NCBI GenBank assembly: GCA_029054485.1
Contig: JAIDFD010000259.1
Location: forward strand, 1 to 5,622
DNA: 5,622 bases
DNA from: Clostridia bacterium
Lineage (GTDB): Bacteria; Bacillota; Clostridia; Christensenellales; Borkfalkiaceae
Direction of reading: 5' to 3'
Part shown: piece after piece, positions 1 to 5,597 of the stretch
Numbering within the stretch: the first letter of the stretch is position 1
Layout of the letters: the number at the start of each line of letters is the position of its first letter
The notes under the pieces: model-generated
Seen by the model: the letters and a program-made list of their open reading frames with translations, nothing else
Database searches by the model: none
What the model was told of the DNA's origin: nothing
Made by a program: the position numbers and the translations under genes

Positions 1-1
1 T

Positions 2-538
2 AAAAATACTGAGCGACCCTTTTTAAGAGAGCTTAAATTCAGTAACTTGAAAAGTAAAAAGGTATTGGTGTTTTTTATAATTTTTTCCGCCTTTTGCTTT
101 TCGGCAATGGTTCAGATGTCGGTTGGAATGAGAGATTTTTCCGGTACAATGATGGTTGTTATTATGCTGTTGATGGGCTTAGTGCTGGCATTTACTATGC
201 TGTTTTTATCGCTTTCAACGGTCGTAAAGGGAAACGCGAAAACAATCGCAATGATGCGCGTTTTCGGTTATTCGGATAAGGAGTGCCGCGGCGCACTTTT
301 AAACGTTTACCGCCCTATGGCGCTAATCGGGTTTGTTATAGGAACGCTCTATCAGTACGCACTTTTGAAAATTATGATAGAAATAGTTTTTAAAGAGATG
401 GCAGGAATGGCAGACTATAAATTTGACTATATCGCAATGCTGATTACTTTCGCAATATTTGCGGTTGCCTATGAGTTGACGGTGTTTCTGTATTCTTTAA
501 GAATAAAAAATATGTCGATAAAGGAAGTTATGATTTAG
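2..538 (+). CDS. FtsX-type ABC transporter permease, C-terminal part (5' end outside window)
   Basis: The frame is open from base 2 to the TAG at 536-538 (178 codons), so the TTG at 47 is an internal Leu and not a start. The visible part is the last portion of an FtsX/MacB-like permease. There is a hydrophobic segment at fragment residues 21-38, a second at about 49-75, then the typical cytoplasmic loop with KTIAMMRVFGYSDKEC, the FtsX 'R-x-x-G-Y/W' coupling loop that contacts the ATPase subunit. Two more membrane segments follow, at about 104-128 and 143-165, ending in a short basic tail. Such permeases work with an ABC ATPase in lipid, peptide or cell-envelope export, or in signalling to cell-wall hydrolases; the substrate cannot be told from this fragment. 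No hairpin terminator is visible before the next promoter. I am sure of the family and not of the role. The N-terminal extracytoplasmic part and any partner ATPase lie outside the window. Confidence 0.85.
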   Translation, partial: KNTERPFLRELKFSNLKSKKVLVFFIIFSAFCFSAMVQMSVGMRDFSGTMMVVIMLLMGLVLAFTMLFLSLSTVVKGNAKTIAMMRVFGYSDKECRGALLNVYRPMALIGFVIGTLYQYALLKIMIEIVFKEMAGMADYKFDYIAMLITFAIFAVAYELTVFLYSLRIKNMSIKEVMI

Positions 539-546
539 CATAAACC

Positions 547-575
547 TTGACTTGTAGCTGATTTGGGGTTATAAT
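547..575 (+). promoter_or_regulatory. Sigma-A-type promoter for the zinc-ribbon gene
   Basis: The -35 box TTGACT (547-552) and a perfect -10 box TATAAT (570-575) are separated by exactly 17 bases. Transcription should start near 581-583, at the first bases of the ribosome binding site, giving a leader of only about 12-14 bases. The position, directly after the permease stop and before the next start codon, supports a real promoter. Confidence 0.8.
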
Positions 576-581
576 ACAAAC

Positions 582-589
582 AGGAGAGG
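582..589 (+). promoter_or_regulatory. Ribosome binding site of the zinc-ribbon gene
   Basis: AGGAGAGG lies 5 bases before the ATG at 595. It fixes that start and coincides with the predicted 5' end of the transcript. Confidence 0.8.
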
Positions 590-594
590 TTGAT

Positions 595-1338
595 ATGATT
601 TGCTGGTACTGTAAAAATTTAATACCCGATGATGCTCACGTTTGTCCGTATTGCAGAGTAGCTGTGGCAAAACCCGCGAGCGAAGAATTCAGACAGAACG
701 GTTATGTCAATCCCTATGAACAATATTATCATAACTATCAGTTGCCCCAGCAATTGAACCCGGCAAGCACAGGACAATATTATCAGGGTATGGGCGGTAT
801 GCAGATGCCTCAATATCCCGCCTCGCCGAATATGCCTATGCAAAATCCATACGCGCCTTATCAGGTGGTCGGCGTGATTTATCCGCAGGCGCAACAACCG
901 CAGAAAAAAGTTTGGGTCAGACCCCAAGAGGATGAAAAGCCCGAAATCGAGGACGTAGTAAAGGACGAGCCTGTTGTTATTTTGGATCAGTCCGACCTTA
1001 AAGGACGTTACCCTGCAAGGGCGGCGCACAGACTTAACGAAAATAAAAAAGCGGAAGCAGAAAAAGCTGAAGCTAAAAATGCAGAAGCGGAAACCACGGC
1101 GGTTGATGAGCCCAAAAAGAAAAACGTAATAGCAATCGTTGGACTTGTATTTGCTTTTATTTTACCGCTTATAGGTCTTATTCTCAGTTGTATAGGCGTT
1201 GCCCGCGCAGAAACTAAAAACTATGACAAATGCGGTCTTGCCATAGGCGGCGTAGTCGTAAGCATAGTTCTTATGATTGCTTACCCCGCGCTTATGTTTA
1301 TTTTCAGTGAACCGCTTTTGACAATGTTAGGATTTTAA
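595..1338 (+). CDS. Zinc-ribbon protein with low-complexity linker and two-helix DUF4190-like membrane domain
   Basis: The 247-residue protein starts with a compact zinc ribbon, CxxC-x10-CxxC (Cys3, Cys6, Cys17, Cys20), of the 'zinc_ribbon_2' type. Residues 34-105 are a disordered Gln/Pro/Tyr/Met-rich stretch, 110-145 are acidic to mixed, and 149-166 are a Lys/Ala/Glu-rich helix-forming run. Residues 177-237 hold two hydrophobic segments (about 177-200 and 213-237) around a short polar loop containing AETKNYDKCGLAIGG. This is the pattern of DUF4190-type membrane hairpins, with Gly-rich helices. There is no signal peptide, so the ribbon probably faces the cytoplasm. Proteins with this layout are common in Clostridia and have no assigned reaction; membrane-anchored regulation or scaffolding is only a guess. 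It has its own promoter and a hairpin terminator right after the stop, so it is probably a single-gene transcript. The start is set by a strong ribosome binding site. Confidence 0.85.
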   Translation: MICWYCKNLIPDDAHVCPYCRVAVAKPASEEFRQNGYVNPYEQYYHNYQLPQQLNPASTGQYYQGMGGMQMPQYPASPNMPMQNPYAPYQVVGVIYPQAQQPQKKVWVRPQEDEKPEIEDVVKDEPVVILDQSDLKGRYPARAAHRLNENKKAEAEKAEAKNAEAETTAVDEPKKKNVIAIVGLVFAFILPLIGLILSCIGVARAETKNYDKCGLAIGGVVVSIVLMIAYPALMFIFSEPLLTMLGF

Positions 1339-1346
1339 AATAAATT

Positions 1347-1375
1347 AAAACGGACGGAAAACCGTCCGTTTTTTT
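1347..1375. terminator. Bidirectional intrinsic terminator between convergent genes
   Basis: The stem CGGACGG (1351-1357) pairs with CCGTCCG (1362-1368) around an AAAA loop, and is extended by A/T pairs 1347-1350 with 1369-1372. On the plus strand it is followed by seven T (1369-1375), a strong terminator for the gene ending at 1338. Read on the minus strand the same hairpin is followed by TTTTAATTTATTTT, so it can also end the DnaD transcript, whose stop codon (1374-1376) touches the stem. Confidence 0.92.
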
Positions 1376-3086
1376 AATTGTTTTCGGCTAAAAATTTAAT
1401 CATACATTCGCAGGGCTTGCCGTCTTTGCCGTAACCCGTGTCGTTGCACTTTTTGCACGAATAGCGGGGGGTGAAGTCGTCTTTGTCTATGCCCAGCTCG
1501 TTAAGCCGTTTATCGCCGTCTGCTTCGAGTTTTGCGATTTTTACATTAAGCTCTTCGGCTTTTGCCGCGTCTTTTATTTCCGCAAATGCAAGCTCTATTG
1601 CAAGCTCGTTGAGTTGTCTGTGAATATCGCCATATATCTCGTCCGAAGTGGCGGTGCGGAGTGCTTGTTCCGCTCTGTCCTCGGCGGCATGTCTAAGTTC
1701 GAAGAAGTGCGCTTCCGCCGCCGCGCGTTCGGCGCGGGTATCGGTGGTTGCGGGCTTGAAAGATGATTGCTTAGTAATCTTTTCAACTTCGAATATCCCG
1801 TCCGATTTCCAGCCCGAAAGCACACCGTTTATATACGCTACGGGGTTGGATTTTCCCAATGAAAATTTTGCAGCCTCCAAAATCATTGCGTCCGAAAAAT
1901 TCCAACTCCGCCAACGCGCAAGACTTTCTCTGTCCCAGTTTATAATTTTTCTTGTAAGGCCGCAAGCGGTCAAAATTTCTTTTATAAATCTGTCGTCTGC
2001 GTCAAGCTTTCCAATGTATTCGCCAACGCTCTGGTCGGTCACGATACCGTCTTTGTACAGTCCGCAGACAAACTCGTTCATATCTTCAAACGACTTCATA
2101 TTGTGCTTAAAGCAATAGTTTGCAACCGATTTCAGGCAGAGGAAGGAGTAGCCGTAGTTGTACCAGACGTTGACGTAATTTTCAATATAGGGCGCGGAGT
2201 TTTGCATATACACGCCGAGTGCGCGCGCAATTTCCAAAGTGGCGGTGTAAACCGAGTTTTTGTTTTTGCAGTAGTCCTCGATTTCTTTTACGTCAAACTT
2301 CTTGTTTTTGTAAAGCTCACATAAAGCATCGTCAAGTTTTTCAACCGTCTTTGCTTTAAAATGCTTTGCACAGCAAATTATAGCCTCGTCCTCAAACTGG
2401 AACTCGTGAGCCCATTTTTTATAAAGTTTATCATCGTCTATATCGGGTTTTCTGTTAATTCCGGCAGAGGCGAAAATTTTAATAAGCGAAGGGGTGGAAG
2501 AAGTGAATGCGGACAGCTTTTCGTCTACGCGTTTCACCGTGGTGACTTTTTCGTCCGCAAAACTTTTTGCCACTTTTTTAATATACTGGTAATTGATTTT
2601 ATCTCCGCGCAAATTCACACAGTAGTTGATTATCATAATCAGCGCGTTTTGCTCGAAGCCGTATTCTTCCAACAGGAAAAAGTATTCCCTGAACTCGTGA
2701 GGCGAAATCATTCTGCCCTTTATCACGTTTTGCACGTTTTTCGTGAAATCGGCATATTTTTCGGGCTTGAATTTCTTGGGCGCGCCGCTCAAATTTTCTG
2801 CTTCGAGAATTTTTACTTCAAACGGCGAGCGTGAGATTATAGCAACGAGTTCAAGCTCTTCAAGATACTCGTAGTAGTTTATAACTTCTTCCTCTGTGAG
2901 AGAAAGGTTTTGCGCAATATCCTGCACTGTATAAGAATTCAGTCCGTTCTGAAAAATATAGAGCGAAAAAAGGTATACCTTGACCGAGTTGGGGTCTAAG
3001 TGGGGCATATATTTAGTTATAAATTTGTTTTCGATGCTGGTAAAAGAATTCTTTTTCAGCTCGTCCGAAACCGAAATCAAAGCCAT
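1374..3086 (-). CDS. DnaD-family replication initiation protein with C-terminal DnaC/DnaI-type zinc-binding segment
   Basis: DnaD-family proteins are DNA-remodelling adaptors that help load the replicative helicase at origins or restart sites. From the ATG at 3086 the protein has 570 residues, much longer than Bacillus DnaD (about 230). Residues 18-95 form the N-terminal winged-helix domain (FITKYMPHLDPNSVKVYLFSL, then a typical helix-turn-helix). Residues 115-431 contain what I read as four DnaB_2/DnaD-like helical units (about 115-190, 198-275, 280-360, 365-431). The last is the best match, with W392-RSWNFSDAMILEAA and the YINGVLSGW motif (Y-x3-I/V-L-x2-W). After a charged helical linker (about 440-480), residues 483-561 resemble the start of clostridial DnaC helicase loaders and end in CKKCNDTGY...CEC (Cys544, Cys547, Cys559, Cys561), a likely zinc site. 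No AAA+ domain follows. The start at 3086 is chosen because GGAG (3096-3099) lies 9 bases upstream; the ATG at 3101 would add five residues but lacks a ribosome binding site. DnaD assignment is firm; the DnaC-like tail is by-eye homology. Confidence 0.85.
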   Translation of the reverse strand: MALISVSDELKKNSFTSIENKFITKYMPHLDPNSVKVYLFSLYIFQNGLNSYTVQDIAQNLSLTEEEVINYYEYLEELELVAIISRSPFEVKILEAENLSGAPKKFKPEKYADFTKNVQNVIKGRMISPHEFREYFFLLEEYGFEQNALIMIINYCVNLRGDKINYQYIKKVAKSFADEKVTTVKRVDEKLSAFTSSTPSLIKIFASAGINRKPDIDDDKLYKKWAHEFQFEDEAIICCAKHFKAKTVEKLDDALCELYKNKKFDVKEIEDYCKNKNSVYTATLEIARALGVYMQNSAPYIENYVNVWYNYGYSFLCLKSVANYCFKHNMKSFEDMNEFVCGLYKDGIVTDQSVGEYIGKLDADDRFIKEILTACGLTRKIINWDRESLARWRSWNFSDAMILEAAKFSLGKSNPVAYINGVLSGWKSDGIFEVEKITKQSSFKPATTDTRAERAAAEAHFFELRHAAEDRAEQALRTATSDEIYGDIHRQLNELAIELAFAEIKDAAKAEELNVKIAKLEADGDKRLNELGIDKDDFTPRYSCKKCNDTGYGKDGKPCECMIKFLAENN

Positions 3087-3095
3087 TTTTTCAAA

Positions 3096-3099
3096 CTCC
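3096..3099 (-). promoter_or_regulatory. Ribosome binding site deciding the DnaD-family start
   Basis: On the minus strand GGAG lies 9 bases before the ATG at 3086-3084. The upstream ATG at 3101-3099 overlaps this site and is preceded only by an A/T-rich stretch with no Shine-Dalgarno, so the downstream start is preferred. Confidence 0.6.
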
Positions 3100-3109
3100 A
3101 TTTTAACGC

Positions 3110-3138
3110 TTGATTTATTCTTTCAAAAGGACTATAAT
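3110..3138 (+). promoter_or_regulatory. Sigma-A-type promoter for the hydrolase-like/signal peptidase unit
   Basis: The -35 box TTGATT (3110-3115), a 17-base spacer and a perfect -10 box TATAAT (3133-3138) point right. The start of transcription should be near 3145, giving a leader of about 100 bases before the TTG at 3248. This promoter faces the minus-strand promoter at 3154-3182, whose boxes are identical. Confidence 0.75.
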
Positions 3139-3153
3139 GTTTGGGTAAAATAT

Positions 3154-3182
3154 ATTATAAGTGTAATATCGAAAAAAATCAA
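3154..3182 (-). promoter_or_regulatory. Sigma-A-type promoter for the DnaD-family gene
   Basis: Read on the minus strand, TTGATT (3182-3177), a 17-base spacer and a perfect TATAAT (3159-3154) point left, with transcription starting near 3147. The leader to the ATG at 3086 would be about 60 bases. The predicted start lies within a few bases of that of the opposing promoter. Confidence 0.75.
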
Positions 3183-3235
3183 ATACATTTGTCGCTTTTC
3201 GGTGCAAATTTTCGTTATTTGGTTTTCATACGGTT

Positions 3236-3242
3236 AAAGGAG
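3236..3242 (+). promoter_or_regulatory. Ribosome binding site deciding a TTG start
   Basis: AAAGGAG lies 5 bases before the TTG at 3248. There is no ATG, GTG or TTG in this frame between the upstream in-frame stop at 3164 and 3248, and the next Met is residue 95, inside the fold. The TTG is therefore the only sensible start. Confidence 0.85.
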
Positions 3243-3247
3243 AAAAA

Positions 3248-4924
3248 TTGCCTAATATTCTGACCCCTTCGACAATCTGGAATAATTTTGACGATTCGCT
3301 TGAAGTTAATCCCGTAAAAATAGGCGAAAAGGTTGCCGATGGCGTAAGGTATGAGAGAATAAGCTTTTTGGGCAGGGAAACGGGAGACGGAAGAGTCAAG
3401 ATTTTCGGCGTTTTTGCAAGCGATGAAAATAGCCCTGCAAGCGAAACGGTACTTGTTTTACCCGATAGTTGCGATAGCGTGGACGAGGGGCTTTTGAAAC
3501 TGTTTGTTGATAAGGGCTATTCTGCGTTTATGGTCGATTACCGCGGGGAATGGGAGGATAGCGAGCTTGCGACCCTTTACCCCGAAAATGTATCATATGC
3601 AAATACGGCGCGTTGCGGAAGAAGCAAAGATTTCGTAGACGACTCGGCGGATAAAACCAGCTGGTACGAGTGGGTTGCGGTCGGAATTTACGCCCGCAAA
3701 TATCTTGTTTCAAGACTTGGCTCTGAAAATATCGCCTTAGCGGGAATCCGCGATGGCGGCGAAATTGCGTGGAAGCTTGGCTCTGTCAAAGAATTTTCGT
3801 GTATTATAACTGTCTGCGCGGCGGGCTGGAAGGCTTATTCCGGCGTTGGTAAATACGATACCGAGGACGTCAAAATGGACGAGGAAAGATACCGTTTTAT
3901 CGCCGGCGTTGATTCTCAGGCTTATGCACCCAACGTCAAGTGCCCCGTTTTGATAATGTGTTCAACAAACGACAACCGCTTCGACTACGACAGGGCTTTT
4001 GATACTTTTTCGCGTATCAATTCCGCGTTTGCGGACGACAGCGTAATAACTTATTCCGTGCGTTGCGACTCATCGATAGGCGTAAGAAGCTCGGCGGATA
4101 TGTTCTTATTCCTTGACAAGCATTTAAAGCACCGTCAGGTATTTATACCCAAAATGTCTGAAATAAACGTGTCCGTAGACGAAGAGTGTAACCTCGTTGC
4201 CACCGCGTCTTTCGACAGTCAGGGTATTGTAGACGAATACGGAATGTTTATGGCGGAGGATTGCAAGGATTCCGCCGTGAGAGAGTGGACGCAGTGCAGA
4301 TACAAGAGCAAAGTTTCGGGACATGAACACGATTTTTATCTTGACGTCTACGAAGGGACTTCAACCGTCTTTGTGCTTTGCTATGCGCGTTATATAAACG
4401 GCTTCACTATCTGGTCGAAGATTGCCGTTAAAAAGGTAAGCGGTTTGTTTAAGAACAGCCAAAAGAAATGCCGCGTTATGTACTCAGGCAAAAACGGGAT
4501 TGACTGCTTTACGGTAGCGGCTCCGCGCTCGCAGGCGGTTGGCGGAATGTTTTTTGTTGACAGTATTATGGTGCCGCAGTTCGTTACAAAAGAGCGCGGT
4601 ATAGGCGGTATTTACTCGCCTTGCGGTCTTACGACTTACAGAATGAATACTCCTAAATACGCGCCCGATGCTAACAGCGTTCTTAAGCTCGACTTTTTCT
4701 GCGATGAAACCGCAGAAGTTTTGTTCGTTCTCGAAGACGTTGAAAACGGTCAGATATATAAATACGGTCAAAGCGTATTAGGCGGTGTTTGGCAGACAAT
4801 AATTATAGAGAGCAAAAATTTCAAAAATATAGACGGGGAGCAACTAAACGATTATATTCACAGCTTAAAGTTTTGTATAACATGCGAAAAAGAATATGCT
4901 GTAAATAATTTAATGTGGCTTTAA
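3248..4924 (+). CDS. Alpha/beta-hydrolase-fold protein with degenerate active site and beta-rich C-terminal region
   Basis: Residues 1-295 read as an alpha/beta-hydrolase domain resembling acetyl-xylan esterase or dienelactone-hydrolase relatives. Visible are a beta strand with TVLVLPD (67-73), GYSAFMVDYRG (90-100), the nucleophile-elbow region ENIALAGIRDGG (160-171), and CPVLIMCSTND (232-242) leading to the acid position Asp242. In the active enzymes the elbow reads G-x-S-x-G-G or G-x-C-x-G-G; here it is G-I-R-D-G-G, so Arg168 stands where the nucleophile should be. The catalytic His expected near 273-278 is also not evident (CDSSIG). It is therefore probably not an esterase and may bind a ligand or partner. 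Residues 300-558 look beta-rich and end in NNLMWL; they may form one or two carbohydrate-binding-like sandwiches, which is uncertain. There is no signal peptide or membrane segment, and the 17 Cys fit a cytoplasmic protein. It uses a TTG start with strong AAAGGAG and is followed after 4 bases by a signal peptidase gene. Confidence 0.7.
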   Translation: MPNILTPSTIWNNFDDSLEVNPVKIGEKVADGVRYERISFLGRETGDGRVKIFGVFASDENSPASETVLVLPDSCDSVDEGLLKLFVDKGYSAFMVDYRGEWEDSELATLYPENVSYANTARCGRSKDFVDDSADKTSWYEWVAVGIYARKYLVSRLGSENIALAGIRDGGEIAWKLGSVKEFSCIITVCAAGWKAYSGVGKYDTEDVKMDEERYRFIAGVDSQAYAPNVKCPVLIMCSTNDNRFDYDRAFDTFSRINSAFADDSVITYSVRCDSSIGVRSSADMFLFLDKHLKHRQVFIPKMSEINVSVDEECNLVATASFDSQGIVDEYGMFMAEDCKDSAVREWTQCRYKSKVSGHEHDFYLDVYEGTSTVFVLCYARYINGFTIWSKIAVKKVSGLFKNSQKKCRVMYSGKNGIDCFTVAAPRSQAVGGMFFVDSIMVPQFVTKERGIGGIYSPCGLTTYRMNTPKYAPDANSVLKLDFFCDETAEVLFVLEDVENGQIYKYGQSVLGGVWQTIIIESKNFKNIDGEQLNDYIHSLKFCITCEKEYAVNNLMWL

Positions 4925-4928
4925 ATAT

Positions 4929-5582
4929 ATGAACGACACAAACTCCGGTCTTTATAAAAAGCGCGGGCACAAAAAACTTAATATTATACTCAACGTTTTA
5001 ATTGCAATCGTTGTCATTGTGCTTATATGCGAGGTTGTGTTCGTTACAAGCTTTACAGGCGTTTACGTTGTGGATAAGTCAATGCAACCGACACTCTACG
5101 GCGCGGTTTCAAAGGATGTTGCGGGCGGTGACTATCTCTATTTGTCAAAGCGGGCAAAGCCTACTTACGGCGATATAGTCGTGGTTGAAAGAGACGATGC
5201 GGACCCTCTTATAAAAAGAGTAATTGCTTTGGGCGGCGACAGTTTAAAACTGGATAGAGGTGTGTTATATATAAAGTACGGCGGCACAGATGAGTTTGTC
5301 CTTGTGGAAGAACCTTACCTTGCCGAAGAAAACAATTCCCCTGAAAACAGTAAAAATACTTTTTACAACACCGAAGAAGGTTATTACGTTGAAGAGGGAA
5401 AAGTGTTTTTAATGGGCGATAACAGAAACGTAAGTTACGACAGCAGAGAATTGTACGCTTTTGACGTGTCTAAAATTTACGGAGTAGTAACGAGCTGGTC
5501 GCTGAAACATAAAAAATTCTTCACGGTTTTGCATAAATTTTTTGCGTTTGACATTCCCCAAGCGTTTAATTGCAGTAAATAA
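4929..5582 (+). CDS. lepB: Signal peptidase I (S26 family, type I leader peptidase)
   Basis: This membrane-bound protease cuts signal peptides from proteins exported by Sec or Tat; its active site lies on the outer face of the membrane. The 217 residues comprise a basic N-terminus (KKRGHKK), a single membrane helix at about 17-40, then the S26 boxes. The nucleophile is Ser51 in DKSMQPTL, the general-base Lys96 is in PLIKRVIALGGDSL, and the last box is GDNRNVSYDSRE (163-174) with Ser169 and Asp171. All catalytic residues are present, and the single membrane helix is typical of Gram-positive SipS-type enzymes (Bacillus SipS is about 184 residues). The usual Gly two residues before the catalytic Ser is Asp here, a mild deviation. 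The ATG lies 4 bases after the previous stop and has no visible Shine-Dalgarno, so its translation probably depends on the upstream gene. No promoter of its own is seen. Confidence in the family is high; whether it is the main or an accessory signal peptidase cannot be told. Confidence 0.95.
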   Translation: MNDTNSGLYKKRGHKKLNIILNVLIAIVVIVLICEVVFVTSFTGVYVVDKSMQPTLYGAVSKDVAGGDYLYLSKRAKPTYGDIVVVERDDADPLIKRVIALGGDSLKLDRGVLYIKYGGTDEFVLVEEPYLAEENNSPENSKNTFYNTEEGYYVEEGKVFLMGDNRNVSYDSRELYAFDVSKIYGVVTSWSLKHKKFFTVLHKFFAFDIPQAFNCSK

Positions 5583-5586
5583 AAAT

Positions 5587-5591
5587 AAAGG
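5587..5591 (+). promoter_or_regulatory. Ribosome binding site of the gene at the right edge
   Basis: AAAGG lies 6 bases before the ATG at 5598. Confidence 0.55.
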
Positions 5592-5597
5592 TAATCA

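Noticed and set aside
47..538. TTG at 47 as the start of a 163-residue membrane protein
   Set aside because: The frame is open to the window edge, the upstream codons fit an FtsX-type permease, and no ribosome binding site precedes the TTG.
619..1029. Minus-strand open frame of 136 codons inside the zinc-ribbon gene
   Set aside because: Its protein is a Arg/Leu/Ile-rich shadow of the Gln/Pro/Tyr-rich linker, without a ribosome binding site or recognisable domain.
1648..2834. Several plus-strand open frames (1648-2118, 2103-2324, 2361-2834) opposite the DnaD-family gene
   Set aside because: They are antisense shadows with Phe/Val-rich translations and no domains; the minus strand encodes a coherent DnaD protein throughout.
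3141..3169. Second plus-strand promoter TTGGGT-N17-TAATAT
   Set aside because: Both boxes are poorer than those at 3110-3138 and the region is A/T-rich, so a chance match is likely; it remains a possible weak alternative.
3187..3209. Inverted repeat ATTTG...CAAAT in the leader of the hydrolase-like gene
   Set aside because: There are only five pairs plus a wobble with a large loop, and no T run; too weak to call a riboswitch or attenuator.
3740..3760. Asp169 as nucleophile, as in haloalkane dehalogenases
   Set aside because: Aligning on the Gly residues (G-I-R-D-G-G) puts Arg168, not Asp169, at the nucleophile position; using Asp169 would need Ile at a position that must be small.
4484..4771. 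Minus-strand open frame opposite the hydrolase-like gene
   Set aside because: There is no domain, promoter or ribosome binding site, and the plus-strand frame is continuous and plausible.
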